From an uncultured Gemmiger sp. (GTDB taxonomy: Bacteria > Bacillota > Clostridia > Oscillospirales > Ruminococcaceae): DNA of 39,938 nucleotides. Every line of letters begins with the position of its first letter. The stretch's first letter is position 1. A model generated the notes under the pieces. It had not been told where the DNA came from, ran no database searches, and saw nothing but the letters and a program-made list of their open reading frames with translations. Positions 22,395 to 30,985 of the stretch are shown piece by piece. The stretch spans positions 1-39,938 of the forward strand of contig CANRLV010000016.1 in assembly GCA_947631565.1 (NCBI GenBank), given 5' to 3'. The translations under genes and the position numbers were made by a program.

Positions 22395-23771
22395 TCAGCG
22401 GCGGCGGTTTTGCGGGCGTTTTTGCGGTCTTGTGCGCGGGGCGGGGCGGCGCGGATCCTTTTTGCCCACGTTGTTGACGGTGATGATGAGCGCCACCACC
22501 CAGAAGAAGGCGTAGACGGCGACGGCGACCATCGTCAGCACGACGACGACGCGGAAGTAGGTGCCGGAAAAGAACTCACCCGTGCGGGCCAGCGTGTACA
22601 GCACCTGGCTGCGCTCGATGTCCGCCCCGGCCACCAGGTCGACGCGGCCGATGACCTCGCCCTCGATGGACAGCGTGACGGTGCCCACCACGTCCCCCTG
22701 TTTGACGGGGGCGGTCAGGCGTTCCGGCAGCTGGAAGGTGCGCTCGGTCAGCTCGGCGCCGCCGTCCACGGGCAGCAGCGTCATCATATCGTCGGCCGGG
22801 TAGAGCAGCACGGTGTCGTCCTGGATGGAGTAGGACACCGGCAGCTCGTTGATGGGGCGGCTGGTATCCAGCGCCGGGGCGATGGCGAAGGTGGCAAAGG
22901 CCCAGTCCATGAGGGCGGCCGTCTCGCGCACGGCGGCGCTGCGGTCATTGCCGGCGCCGTAGGGGGCGTTGAGCACCACGCTGATGTAGCGCACGCCGTC
23001 CTGCTCCTCCAGCCCGGCAAAGTTCTGCCATGCGCCCAGAGACCCGGTCTTGCCGCCGCGGGAATAGCTGCGGTACAGCTCGCCCGAATAGAGCATGGCG
23101 TTGGTGTTGCGGATGATGTAGGGATAATACTCGCTGTAGCGAGCAAAGTTCTCGGTGCCCATGTCGTATTCCTGCGTGCCCATGGCCTCGATGACGGCGT
23201 CGTACTGGATGGCGGTACGCAGCAAAAGATACGCGTCGCGCGCGGTGGTCATGTTGGACTCGTTGAGGCCGCAGGGGTCATAGAACACGGTGCCGGTGCA
23301 GCCGATGGCCTCGGCCTCGGCGTTCATGCGGGCGTAGAAATCCTCCAGCCGGCCGCCGGACAGGTAGTCGGCCACGATATAGGCGGCCTCGTTGCCGGAG
23401 GGCAGCAGCATGGCGTAGAGCAGGTCGCGCAGGGTGTGGGTCTCGCCGCGCAGGATGTCGGCCGTGGAGGCGTTGAGGCCGTAGAGGTAGTCATAGATAT
23501 AGCCCGGCGCCTCGACGGAAACGGTGTCGAGCTGGTCCTGGTAGTCCTGCATGAGCAGGATGACCGTCATCAGCTTGGTCAGGCTGGCCGCCTGGTACTG
23601 GGTCTCGGCGTCCTTCTGGTAGACGACGAGGTTGGTGTCGAGGTTGACAAGGTACACCGCCGGGGCCGTGAACTCGACGTCGGGCACATAGCCGGGCACC
23701 GCCCCCGCCGGCAGGGCCAGCGCGAGCGCGCAGAGAACGGTCAGGAGCAGCGCAAGCAAACGTTTTTTCAT
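22395..23771 (-). CDS. D-alanyl-D-alanine carboxypeptidase (S11, DacF/DacB-like)
   Basis: A penicillin-binding protein that trims the terminal D-Ala of peptidoglycan. Signal peptide MKKRLLALLLTVLCALALAL ends near PAGA. Active-site motifs: SxxK in AASLTKLMTV, SxN in PSGNEAAYIV and KTG in RGGKTGSLGAW. A C-terminal beta domain and one membrane helix (about 405-430, VVVVLTMVAVAVYAFFWVVA) anchor it. ATG at 23771 gives 458 aa; the longer upstream frame crosses the promoter and element copy 4. The C-terminal anchor fits DacA/DacF; a sporulation role is possible but unproven. Confidence 0.92.
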   Translation of the reverse strand: MKKRLLALLLTVLCALALALPAGAVPGYVPDVEFTAPAVYLVNLDTNLVVYQKDAETQYQAASLTKLMTVILLMQDYQDQLDTVSVEAPGYIYDYLYGLNASTADILRGETHTLRDLLYAMLLPSGNEAAYIVADYLSGGRLEDFYARMNAEAEAIGCTGTVFYDPCGLNESNMTTARDAYLLLRTAIQYDAVIEAMGTQEYDMGTENFARYSEYYPYIIRNTNAMLYSGELYRSYSRGGKTGSLGAWQNFAGLEEQDGVRYISVVLNAPYGAGNDRSAAVRETAALMDWAFATFAIAPALDTSRPINELPVSYSIQDDTVLLYPADDMMTLLPVDGGAELTERTFQLPERLTAPVKQGDVVGTVTLSIEGEVIGRVDLVAGADIERSQVLYTLARTGEFFSGTYFRVVVVLTMVAVAVYAFFWVVALIITVNNVGKKDPRRPAPRTRPQKRPQNRRR

Positions 23772-23815
23772 CGGCAGGGGTCCCTTTGCGGTAAAATGGG
23801 CTTTCTCCAACCAAT

Positions 23816-23844
23816 AGTATAGCAAAAAATCCGGCGTGCGAAAA
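23816..23844 (-). promoter_or_regulatory. Promoter of dac-pncB
   Basis: TTTTCG (23839-23844), 17-bp spacer, TGC-TATACT (23816-23821) with an extended -10. The -35 is weak. Confidence 0.55.
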
Positions 23845-23871
23845 GGGCGGGGCGGAAAAATATATAAAGCC

Positions 23872-24052
23872 GTCAGACCTGACCGACATGTGCGGGCAGG
23901 TCTGACACCGCTAGAGCAAAAATGCCGCAGCAAGTCGCCGCAGGTATGCGCAAGGCATTTTTGCGACGGTGGGTGTCCAAGAGGGAGGTGCAGGCGGACC
24001 GGCGCAGCCAGTGACGCCGAACCTCCCTTTTGAAGCCGAGCGAAGCGAGGCT
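23872..24052. repeat. Structured intergenic element, copy 4 (type A)
   Basis: Hairpin A: GTCAGACCTG (23872-23881) with CAGGTCTGAC (23897-23906); compared with copy 1 three positions differ in one arm and the partner bases differ with them. Hairpin B GCAAAAATGCC/GGCATTTTTGC. The linker GGTGTCCAAGA is of type B, so this copy is intermediate. Hairpin C GGGAGGT/ACCTCCC. Hairpin D AGCC...GGCT ends on the first base of the recG stop codon. Confidence 0.9.
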
Positions 24053-26094
24053 CAGTTCATGGCTCCGGCGCTGGCAAAAAGCCGTTCCACCTCGTCGGCG
24101 AGCAAGCGGTGCTCGTCGGCGCGCAGCTCAGGGTCGGTCTTGAGCAGGGCTCTGGCCTCCTGCTGGGCCACGCGCAGCGTGCGGGTGTCCTGCACAAGGT
24201 CCGCCACGCGCAGCGTGGGCAGGCCGTGCTGCGCCTGGCCGAAGAAATCGCCGGGGCCGCGGGTCTCGAGGTCATATTTGGCGACCTCGAAGCCGTCCGC
24301 CGTATGGCACAGGAAGCGCAGGCGCTCGCGCACGGCGGGGGTGGGGTTGTCGGAGATCAAAATGCAGCAGCTGTCGGCGGCGCCGCGGCCCACCCGCCCG
24401 CGCAGCTGGTGCAGCGCCGAAAGGCCGAAGCGCTCGGCGTTCTCGACGACCATCACGGTGGCGTTGGGCACATCGACGCCGACCTCGATGACGGTGGTGG
24501 ACACCAGCGCGTCCAGCTCCCCGGCCTTGAACTGCGCCATCACGGCGTCCTTCTCTTTGGGCTTGAGCCTGCCGTGCAAAAGCCCCACCCGGCGCCCCGG
24601 CAGCAGCCTGCAGGCGGTGTCGGTATAATACTTTTTGACCGCCTGCATACCGGCGTCGAGCTCGTTCTCCTCGATGGCCGGGCAGACGATGTAGGCCTGG
24701 TGCCCGGCGTCCATCTGCTTTTGCAGGTAGCCGTACATATCGGCGCGCTTGTGCCCGGTGATGAACCAGGTCTTGATGGGCTTGCGCCCGGGGGGCAGCT
24801 CGTCCAAAATCGAGATATCCAGGTCGCCGTACAGCAAAAGCCCCAGCGTGCGCGGGATGGGCGTGGCGCTCATCACCAGCAGGTGCGGGCTCTGCGCCTT
24901 GCCGGCCAGCAGCCCGCGCTGGCGCACACCGAAGCGGTGCTGCTCGTCGACGACGGCGAGGCCGAGGTTTTTGAACACGACGCTCTCGGTCAGCACGGCG
25001 TGGGTGCCCACGACAAGGCCGGCGCGCCCGTCGGCGATGGCGGAGAGCGCGATGCGGCGCTCGGCGGCTTTCATGCCGCCGACGAGCAGCGTGACGTTGA
25101 TGCCGAACGGCTCCAGCAGGTCGGCCAGCGTGGCGGCGTGCTGGCGGGCCAGGATCTCGGTGGGGGCCAGGATGGCGCTCTGCCAGCCGTTCTGCGCCGC
25201 AAACCAGACGGCCGCGGCCGCGACCAGCGTTTTGCCGCTGCCCACGTCGCCCTGCAGCAGGCGGTTCATCGGCGCGGGGCGGCACAGGTCGGCCGTGATC
25301 TCGCCTGCCGCGCGCAGCTGAGCGCCGGTGGGGCGGTAGGGCAGGCTGCGCCAGAAGGGCCCCAGGTCCAGCGCCCGCATCGGCGCGCCGGTCAGCCGGC
25401 GGCCGTGGCTGCGCAGCAAAAAGATGCCCAGCTGCAAAATATACAGCTCCTCAAAGATCAGGCGGCGGCGGGCGGCGGCAGCCTCGGCCGCGTCGGCCGG
25501 GGCGTGGATGCCGCGCACGGCCTGCGCCCTGGGCGGCATCTTGTAGCGCTCGAGCAAAACGGGCGGCAGCGGGTCCGGCAGGGTGTCGGCGCAGTCCAGC
25601 ACGGCCTGCACGGCGCGGGCGATGCGCCCCGAGGGCAGGCCCTCGGTGGCCGGGTAGACGGCGACCAGCGGCGCCGCCGCCACCTGCGCCTGCGTGCGCA
25701 CGGTGGGGTGGGAGATCTCGCGCCGGGTCATGCTGCCGCCGAAGCGTCCCTCAAAATAATAGGTCTCGCCGACGCGCAGCGCGTCGGCCGCATAGCTGGC
25801 GTTGAACCACGAGAGGGCCAACAGGCCGGTATCGTCGGCGGCCTCGGCCTGCACGAGCACCCGCCCGCCGGTGATGCGCCGGGCCGGCTTTTTGCGCAGC
25901 AGCTGCGCCCTGACGCAGCAGTCGGCGTCATAGGGGGCGGCGGCGATGTCATAGGGTCGGGTATAGTCGATGTAGCGGCGGGGGTAGTGCAGCAGCAGGT
26001 CCTGCACGGTAAAAATGCCCAGTTTGGCAAATTTTTTGGCGAAGGCGGGCCCCACGCCCTTGACGTATTGGATGCTGTCCTCAAGCTTTGGCAC
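24052..26094 (-). CDS. recG: ATP-dependent DNA helicase RecG
   Basis: Remodels stalled replication forks and Holliday junctions. The N-terminal wedge domain (about 1-230) holds SIQYVKGVGPAFAKKFAKLG and an OB fold. The SF2 helicase follows: Walker A LLQGDVGSGKTLVAAAA, motif II VVDEQHRFGVRQR, MSATPIPRTL, and the C-terminal QLRGRVGRGAADSCC. I choose the GTG at 26094 because GGGGGGAGGG ends 6 bases before it; the frame is open 30 bases further to another GTG. About 680 aa. Downstream of yloU-fakA as in other Firmicutes, but separated by element copy 5. Confidence 0.95.
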   Translation of the reverse strand: MPKLEDSIQYVKGVGPAFAKKFAKLGIFTVQDLLLHYPRRYIDYTRPYDIAAAPYDADCCVRAQLLRKKPARRITGGRVLVQAEAADDTGLLALSWFNASYAADALRVGETYYFEGRFGGSMTRREISHPTVRTQAQVAAAPLVAVYPATEGLPSGRIARAVQAVLDCADTLPDPLPPVLLERYKMPPRAQAVRGIHAPADAAEAAAARRRLIFEELYILQLGIFLLRSHGRRLTGAPMRALDLGPFWRSLPYRPTGAQLRAAGEITADLCRPAPMNRLLQGDVGSGKTLVAAAAVWFAAQNGWQSAILAPTEILARQHAATLADLLEPFGINVTLLVGGMKAAERRIALSAIADGRAGLVVGTHAVLTESVVFKNLGLAVVDEQHRFGVRQRGLLAGKAQSPHLLVMSATPIPRTLGLLLYGDLDISILDELPPGRKPIKTWFITGHKRADMYGYLQKQMDAGHQAYIVCPAIEENELDAGMQAVKKYYTDTACRLLPGRRVGLLHGRLKPKEKDAVMAQFKAGELDALVSTTVIEVGVDVPNATVMVVENAERFGLSALHQLRGRVGRGAADSCCILISDNPTPAVRERLRFLCHTADGFEVAKYDLETRGPGDFFGQAQHGLPTLRVADLVQDTRTLRVAQQEARALLKTDPELRADEHRLLADEVERLFASAGAMN

Positions 26095-26125
26095 GCGGCG
26101 CCCTCCCCCCTGTGTAAAGGTCACG

Positions 26126-26146
26126 GGCCGGTTGGACCCGGCCCGT
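26126..26146. repeat. 21-bp direct repeat flanking element copy 5, left unit
   Basis: GGCCGGTTGGACCCGGCCCG plus T. An exact second unit lies at 26371-26391, so copy 5 and about 30 extra bases sit between two identical 21-mers. With adjoining bases this unit forms CGGGCCGG/CCGGCCCG (8-bp hairpin), just upstream of recG. Confidence 0.85.
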
Positions 26147-26177
26147 CAGACTGTCAAAAAAGAACTATTTCAAATCC

Positions 26178-26367
26178 ATCGTTCTCGGCGGACATGCGCC
26201 GACGAGGACGATACCTCTAGAGCAAAAGATGTCGTTCGAGTCGCCTTTACGCATGAGAACGATATCTTTTGCGACGGGGTGTGTCCAAGAGAGGGGTGCA
26301 GGCGGACCGGCGCAGCCAGTGACGCCGAACCCCTCTTTTGCAGCGTGTCGAATCTTTCGACACGCTG
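26178..26367. repeat. Structured intergenic element, copy 5 (type B)
   Basis: Hairpin A: ATCGTTCTCG (26178-26187) with CGAGGACGAT (26203-26212), one G-U pair. Hairpin B: GCAAAAGATGTCGTTC with GAACGATATCTTTTGC (26222-26271). Hairpin C: GAGGGGT/ACCCCTC. Hairpin D: 12-bp CAGCGTGTCGAA/TTCGACACGCTG (26341-26367). It is the only copy whose hairpin D does not touch a stop codon: fakA ends 45 bases further, with a 21-bp repeat unit in between. Confidence 0.9.
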
Positions 26368-26370
26368 ACA

Positions 26371-26391
26371 GGCCGGTTGGACCCGGCCCGT
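26371..26391. repeat. 21-bp direct repeat flanking element copy 5, right unit
   Basis: Exact repeat of 26126-26146, placed between hairpin D of element copy 5 and the fakA stop codon. It may be a duplicated terminator-like hairpin or a target duplication. Confidence 0.85.
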
Positions 26392-26412
26392 GGGAATGTG
26401 TTTTTGCCTGCC

Positions 26413-28107
26413 TTATTCGACGCTGATCATGTAGTAGTAGACCGGCTGGCCGCCCTTGATGTGGCTGACCTCGACGCTGTTGCCGCACTTGCTCTGCACG
26501 AGCTGGGTGGTGCGCTCGGCGTCCTCGTCGCTGACGTCGCAGCCCGAGATGACGGTGATGAACTGGCTGTCCTTCTTTTTCATGCTGCGGGCCAGGCGGT
26601 AGGTCAGCTTGGCGATGTCGGTGCCGGTGGCCACGATCTTGCCGTTCTCCAGCGCCATGATCTCGCCCTGGCGTATGGTCTTGCCGTCGAATTCACTGTC
26701 GCGCGCGGCGTAGGTGACCAGGCCGGTGCCGACCTTCTCGGCCGCCGCCATCATGTTGACGGCGTTCTCCTCGGCGGCGCAGTCGGGGTCAAAGTTGAGC
26801 ATGGCGGTCATGCCCTGCGGCACGGTGCGGGTGGGCAGCACCAGCACGGTGCGGTCGGCCAGCTTCTGCGCCTGCTCGGCGGCCATGATGATGTTCTTGT
26901 TGTTGGGCAGCACCAGCACGGTCTTGGCCGGCACGCTCTGGATGGCGGCCAAAATGTCCTCGGTGGCAGGGTTCATCGTCTGCCCGCCCGAGACCACGGC
27001 GTCCACGCCCAGGTCGGTGAACACCGACTTGAGCCCCTCGCCGGCGGCCACGGCGACAAAGCCGTAGTCCCTCTCGGGGTCGACGGCGGCGTAGGCGAAG
27101 CTCTCGGCGCCCTCGGGGGCCGCCTGCTCGGCGGCGGCCTGCTTCTCCAGCCCCTTGCCCTGCTTCTGGCGGGCGAGGAACTGCTCGTGCATATTCTCGA
27201 TCTTGAAGTTGGTCAGGTAGCCGTACTTGATGGCCTCGGTCAGCATCTTGCCGGGGTCCGAGGTATGCACATGGCAGTTGGCGACGTCGTCGTCCTCGAT
27301 GACGACGACGGAATCGCCGTTGGACTCCAGAAAGGCGCGCAGGCGGGTGATGCTGGCGCCGCCCTCTTTATGGACCAGGAACTGCGTGCAGTAGCCGTTC
27401 TTGATGTCCTCGACCTTCATCAGATCGTCGGTGAAGACGCCCTTGCCGGCGGCATCGCTCGAGACCTTGGGCTTGGCCGTGACCTCGGCGGCGGGCACGA
27501 TGCCCCGCCCCTCGAACACGCTGCGCATCCCCTCGAACACATACAGGATGCCCTGCCCGCCGGCGTCTACGACGCCGGCCTTTTTAAGCACCGGCAGCAG
27601 GTTGGGGGTATCCTCCAGCGCGGTCTGGGCGGCCGCCATCATCTCGGCCCACAGGGCCGGGACCTCGGCGGCGCTGCTCTTGACGGCGGCCTCGGCGGCG
27701 AGCCGCGTGACGGTCAGGATGGTGCCCTCGGTGGGCTTCATCACGGCCTTGTAGGCGGCGTCGACGCCCATCTGCAGGGCCTGCGCAAGATCCGCCGCCT
27801 CGGCGGTCTGCTTGCCGGCCAGCGCCTTGGAAAAGCCGCGGAACAAAAGGCTCGTGATAACGCCGCTGTTGCCGCGCGCGCCGCGCAGCATGGCGGAGGC
27901 CGCCACCTTGCTGGCCTCGGCCACGGTGCAGCTGTCGGGCAGGTTCTCAAGCTCGCGCCCGGCCGCGCCGATGGTCATGCTCATGTTGGTGCCGGTGTCG
28001 CCGTCCGGCACCGGGAAGACGTTGAGCTCATCCACGCGCACGCGCTGGTTGGCGATGTTGTTGGCGCCGGAGAGGATGGCGTCCCGCAAAGTTTTGCCTG
28101 TGATCAT
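26413..28107 (-). CDS. fakA: DAK2/DegV-partner kinase FakA (YloV) family
   Basis: ATP-binding subunit of fatty acid kinase, which phosphorylates exogenous fatty acids held by a FakB (DegV) protein. Residues 1-205 are a DhaL domain with NVFPVPDGDTGTNM (metal/ATP site) and RGARGNSGVITSLLFRG; a middle domain and a C-terminal domain (VLPNNKNIIMAAEQA) follow. No FakB gene is in the window. ATG at 28107 after GAGGTG gives 564 aa. It lies 38 bases after yloU, the usual Firmicutes pair. Confidence 0.9.
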   Translation of the reverse strand: MITGKTLRDAILSGANNIANQRVRVDELNVFPVPDGDTGTNMSMTIGAAGRELENLPDSCTVAEASKVAASAMLRGARGNSGVITSLLFRGFSKALAGKQTAEAADLAQALQMGVDAAYKAVMKPTEGTILTVTRLAAEAAVKSSAAEVPALWAEMMAAAQTALEDTPNLLPVLKKAGVVDAGGQGILYVFEGMRSVFEGRGIVPAAEVTAKPKVSSDAAGKGVFTDDLMKVEDIKNGYCTQFLVHKEGGASITRLRAFLESNGDSVVVIEDDDVANCHVHTSDPGKMLTEAIKYGYLTNFKIENMHEQFLARQKQGKGLEKQAAAEQAAPEGAESFAYAAVDPERDYGFVAVAAGEGLKSVFTDLGVDAVVSGGQTMNPATEDILAAIQSVPAKTVLVLPNNKNIIMAAEQAQKLADRTVLVLPTRTVPQGMTAMLNFDPDCAAEENAVNMMAAAEKVGTGLVTYAARDSEFDGKTIRQGEIMALENGKIVATGTDIAKLTYRLARSMKKKDSQFITVISGCDVSDEDAERTTQLVQSKCGNSVEVSHIKGGQPVYYYMISVE

Positions 28108-28145
28108 ATCTTTCAACACCTCATTGATGAGTTTTTCACGGCCTG

Positions 28146-28499
28146 TCACAGCGAGAGGATGTCGTCGACGAACACGTCGACGCATTCCACCTTGAGACCG
28201 GTGGCGTGCTCCACCTCGTCGCGCACACGGTGGGTGATGCTCTGGGTGATGGTCTTGATATTGAGCCCGTACCCAACCATGATGTGCAGCACGATGTGCA
28301 GCTGGCGGCCGTTCTCGATCACGGTCACGCCCTGCTCCGGCAGGCGGCCGTGCTTGAGCGCCGTGCGCACGTCGTGCCCGGTGGGGTTCTGCCCCATGGC
28401 GGCGATGCCGTAGCACTGCGCGGCGGCGTGGGCGGCCAGCGCCGTGAGGTAATCATTGGTCAGCGAGATGTGGCCGTAAGGATTCACCTTGGTGATCAT
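28146..28499 (-). CDS. yloU: Asp23/Gls24 family protein (YloU)
   Basis: A small alkaline-shock-type protein of 117 aa, often linked to envelope stress or lipid metabolism; biochemical role unknown. It has the family pattern GHISLTNDYLTALAAHAA, YGIAAMG and a C-terminal VRDEVEHATGLKVECVDVFV. AAGGAGG lies 6 bases before the ATG. First gene of yloU-fakA, possibly reading into recG. Confidence 0.9.
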   Translation of the reverse strand: MITKVNPYGHISLTNDYLTALAAHAAAQCYGIAAMGQNPTGHDVRTALKHGRLPEQGVTVIENGRQLHIVLHIMVGYGLNIKTITQSITHRVRDEVEHATGLKVECVDVFVDDILSL

Positions 28500-28554
28500 G
28501 CGTTTCCTCCTTCTGCCGGGCCAGACGGACCCAGGCGGCGGTCATGTACAGTAC

Positions 28555-28583
28555 ATTATACACCATTTTGCACCGTTTGAACA
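28555..28583 (-). promoter_or_regulatory. Promoter of yloU-fakA
   Basis: TGTTCA (28578-28583), 17-bp spacer, consensus TATAAT (28555-28560) on the minus strand. The -35 is poor, but the -10 and spacing are good. Confidence 0.65.
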
Positions 28584-28722
28584 GTGGTAAAATACAAAAC
28601 CGCCCCCGTTGTTTTTTGGGCAGACTGCCGGCGGAAAATTCACAAACCATTCACAAACTCCCTACCGGTATCTGCTATACTGATTTTAGGCAAAACGCAC
28701 AAACGCAAATGGGGTTTTGAGC

Positions 28723-29178
28723 ATGAATTTGTTGTTTTTCCTGACGCCCAAGCAGGATGTTCTGTTTATCTACGAGGATTTTACCCTGCGCCAGGCACTG
28801 GAAAAGTGGGCCAACCAGCGCTACGCGACCATCCCCATCCTGCGCCGCAGCGGCGAGTATGTGGGCACCATCAGCGAGGGGGACCTGCTGTGGGGCATCA
28901 AAAACCTGGCCGCCGACGGTACCGGCTTTGAGGATGTGCCCATCGCCAGGCTGCCCCGCCGCAGGGACTATAAGGCCGTGCCGGTCACCACCGACATGAC
29001 GGCGCTGCTGCGCGGGGTGCTCGATCAGAACTTTGTGCCGGTGGTCGATGACCGCAACGTGTTCATCGGCATCGTGCGCCGCACCTCGGTGCTGGATTAC
29101 GTCTACCGCAACTTTGACCACGAGGAGCTGGTGCGCAAACCGCCCCGGCCCAAAAAGGCGGCGCAGACGCAGATGTAA
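28723..29178 (+). CDS. CBS domain protein
   Basis: 151 aa made of two CBS motifs (about 10-60 and 75-130) that form a Bateman module, which usually senses adenine nucleotides or c-di-AMP. Visible signatures: TLRQALEKWANQRYATIPIL, YVGTISEGDLLWGI, TALLRGVLDQNFVPVVDD and FIGIVRRTSVLDYV. No attached enzyme or transporter domain. A basic tail RKPPRPKKAAQ ends it. The ATG at 28723 has only a weak GGGG upstream. Transcribed alone, opposite to yloU, with a strong terminator. Confidence 0.86.
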   Translation: MNLLFFLTPKQDVLFIYEDFTLRQALEKWANQRYATIPILRRSGEYVGTISEGDLLWGIKNLAADGTGFEDVPIARLPRRRDYKAVPVTTDMTALLRGVLDQNFVPVVDDRNVFIGIVRRTSVLDYVYRNFDHEELVRKPPRPKKAAQTQM

Positions 29179-29188
29179 GATTTGGAAA

Positions 29189-29226
29189 ATCCGGGGCGCA
29201 TACCGCGCCCCGGATCTTTGTTTTGG
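29189..29226. terminator. Terminator between the CBS gene and the symporter gene
   Basis: ATCCGGGGCGC pairs with GCGCCCCGGAT, followed by CTTTGTTTTG on the plus strand and flanked by AAAA on the other side, so it can serve both convergent genes. Confidence 0.85.
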
Positions 29227-29234
29227 TGAGCGTC

Positions 29235-30740
29235 TCAGGCGTTCTCTGTCTCCAGGCCGACCTCTTCCTCCGCCTGGACATCGTCAAAGACGGAGAGCAT
29301 GGGCTTGACATCCTTGTGGCGCATACGGCGGTCGACGTAGTTTTGGGTGATGCGCATGACGACGGGCGACAGCGCCAGCACGCCGATGAGGTTGGGCATG
29401 GCCATCAGACCGTTGAAGGTATCGGACAGGTCCCACGCGAGCTGCATCTTCATGGTGGCGCCGAAGATGATGAACGCCACGAAGACGATCTTGTAGTACA
29501 TGGTGGACTTCTCGCCGAAGAGGTACTCAAAGGCGGTGGAGCCGTAGTGGCTCCAGCCCAGCACGGTGGAGAAAGCGAAGAGCAGGATGGCGAGGGCGAT
29601 GAACATCGGCCCGATGGCGCCGAAGGTCTGGGCCAGCGCCTCGCCGACGAGGGCGGAATCCTCGACGTTGGCAAGCACGGCGCCGGTGTCGAGGTCGACG
29701 AGACCGGAGGTGAGCACGGTCAGTGCGGTCAGCGTGCAGACGACGATGGTGTCGGCAAAGACCTCAAAGATGCCCCACATCCCCTGGCGCACCGGCTCGC
29801 GCACGTTGGAGCTGGAATGCACCATGACCGAGGAGCCGAGGCCCGCCTCGTTGGAGAAGACACCGCGCTTCATGCCCCAGGTCAGCGCCATCTTGACGCC
29901 GCTGCCGACGATGCCGCCGGCCACGGCCTGCATACCGAAAGCGCCCTTGAAGATGGCCACGAAGGCGGGACCGATGCGCCCGGCGTTGAACACGCAGGCG
30001 ATGACGGTGCCCACCACATAGGCGATGGCCATGAAGGGGACGAGCTTTTCGGTGACGGCGGCAATGCGCTTGAGCCCGCCGATGAGCACCAACCCGGCCA
30101 CGACCATGAGCACGAAGCCGGTGACCACGGCCGGGATGCCGAAGGCGGCGGTCATGTTGCCGGCGATGGAGTTGATCTGGCTCATGTTGCCGATGCCGAA
30201 GGAGGCCATCAGGCAGAAGATGCTGAACAGCACGGCCAGCACGGCGCCGACCTGCTTCATGCCCTTTTTGCCGCCCAGGCCGTCGCGCAGGTAGTACATG
30301 GCGCCGCCCTGCCAGGCGCCGGCGCTGTCACGCCGGCGGTAAAAGATGCCCAAAACATTCTCGGAATAGTTGGTCATCATGCCGAAGAAGGCGACGATCC
30401 ACATCCAGAAGATGGCGCCGGGGCCGCCGGTCATGATGGCGGTGGCCACGCCGACGATGTTGCCGGTGCCGATGGTGGCGGCCAGCGCCGTGCACAGCGA
30501 CTGGAACTGCGAGATGGCGGCGTCGCTTTTGGCGGTGTGGGCGGTGATGTGCCTGTCGGTGAAGACCGAGCCGATGGTGTTCTTCATCCAGTAACCGAAG
30601 TGGCTGATCTGGAAGAATTTGGTCAGGCAGCTCATCAGGATGCCGGTGCCGACCAGCATGATCAGCATGGGGATGCCCCACACAAAGCTGTTGACCGCGC
30701 CGTTGACGGAAGCGACGGTATCGACGAACGCTTCAAACAT
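29235..30740 (-). CDS. Sodium:alanine symporter (AGCS family)
   Basis: A polytopic membrane protein of 501 aa, about 11 helices, importing alanine or glycine with sodium. Family motifs: GTGNIVGVATAIMTGGPGAIFWMW, here split as IGTGNIVGVATAIMTGGPGA and IFWMWIVAFFG; NYSENVLGIFYR; GAMYYLRDGLG; and FSNEAGLGSS, which carries the conserved substrate-site Asn. AGGGGAGAGG lies before the ATG. The 5' leader is about 145 bases. Monocistronic. Confidence 0.94.
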   Translation of the reverse strand: MFEAFVDTVASVNGAVNSFVWGIPMLIMLVGTGILMSCLTKFFQISHFGYWMKNTIGSVFTDRHITAHTAKSDAAISQFQSLCTALAATIGTGNIVGVATAIMTGGPGAIFWMWIVAFFGMMTNYSENVLGIFYRRRDSAGAWQGGAMYYLRDGLGGKKGMKQVGAVLAVLFSIFCLMASFGIGNMSQINSIAGNMTAAFGIPAVVTGFVLMVVAGLVLIGGLKRIAAVTEKLVPFMAIAYVVGTVIACVFNAGRIGPAFVAIFKGAFGMQAVAGGIVGSGVKMALTWGMKRGVFSNEAGLGSSVMVHSSSNVREPVRQGMWGIFEVFADTIVVCTLTALTVLTSGLVDLDTGAVLANVEDSALVGEALAQTFGAIGPMFIALAILLFAFSTVLGWSHYGSTAFEYLFGEKSTMYYKIVFVAFIIFGATMKMQLAWDLSDTFNGLMAMPNLIGVLALSPVVMRITQNYVDRRMRHKDVKPMLSVFDDVQAEEEVGLETENA

Positions 30741-30892
30741 AGATTCCTCTCCCCTTTTGCCCGTTCCTGTGTTGCGGGCGCAGTAAACTTATTCGCCGTT
30801 TACAGCAAAAATGCGAGGGGCAGCCCGTCCGCCTTTGTATCGGCCGGTCCTGCGCCCTCACACCGTTGTGAGCAGGCAAACAGTACATCTCT

Positions 30893-30920
30893 ATTGTAGC
30901 CGCGCGGGCGCCGATGTCAA
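30893..30920 (-). promoter_or_regulatory. Promoter of the symporter gene
   Basis: TTGACA (30915-30920), 16-bp spacer, TACAAT (30893-30898) on the minus strand. Confidence 0.75.
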
Positions 30921-30985
30921 GACTTTCGCAGGATTTTTGTTGGCGCCGTACATACGTTTGTGCGTGCATGGAAAACATTTTGTGC

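Noticed and set aside
26229-26426. Small plus-strand ORFs in several element copies that share peptides such as GAGGPAQPVTPN
   Set aside because: The shared peptide is only the translation of the repeat's conserved hairpin C region. Reading frame and flanks differ between copies and the stems vary in ways that follow base pairing, not codons.
30741-30892. Glycine riboswitch upstream of the symporter
   Set aside because: A GGGCAAAAGGGGAGAGG string near the ATG resembles part of the motif, but it includes the ribosome binding site and the rest of the aptamer core is not visible.
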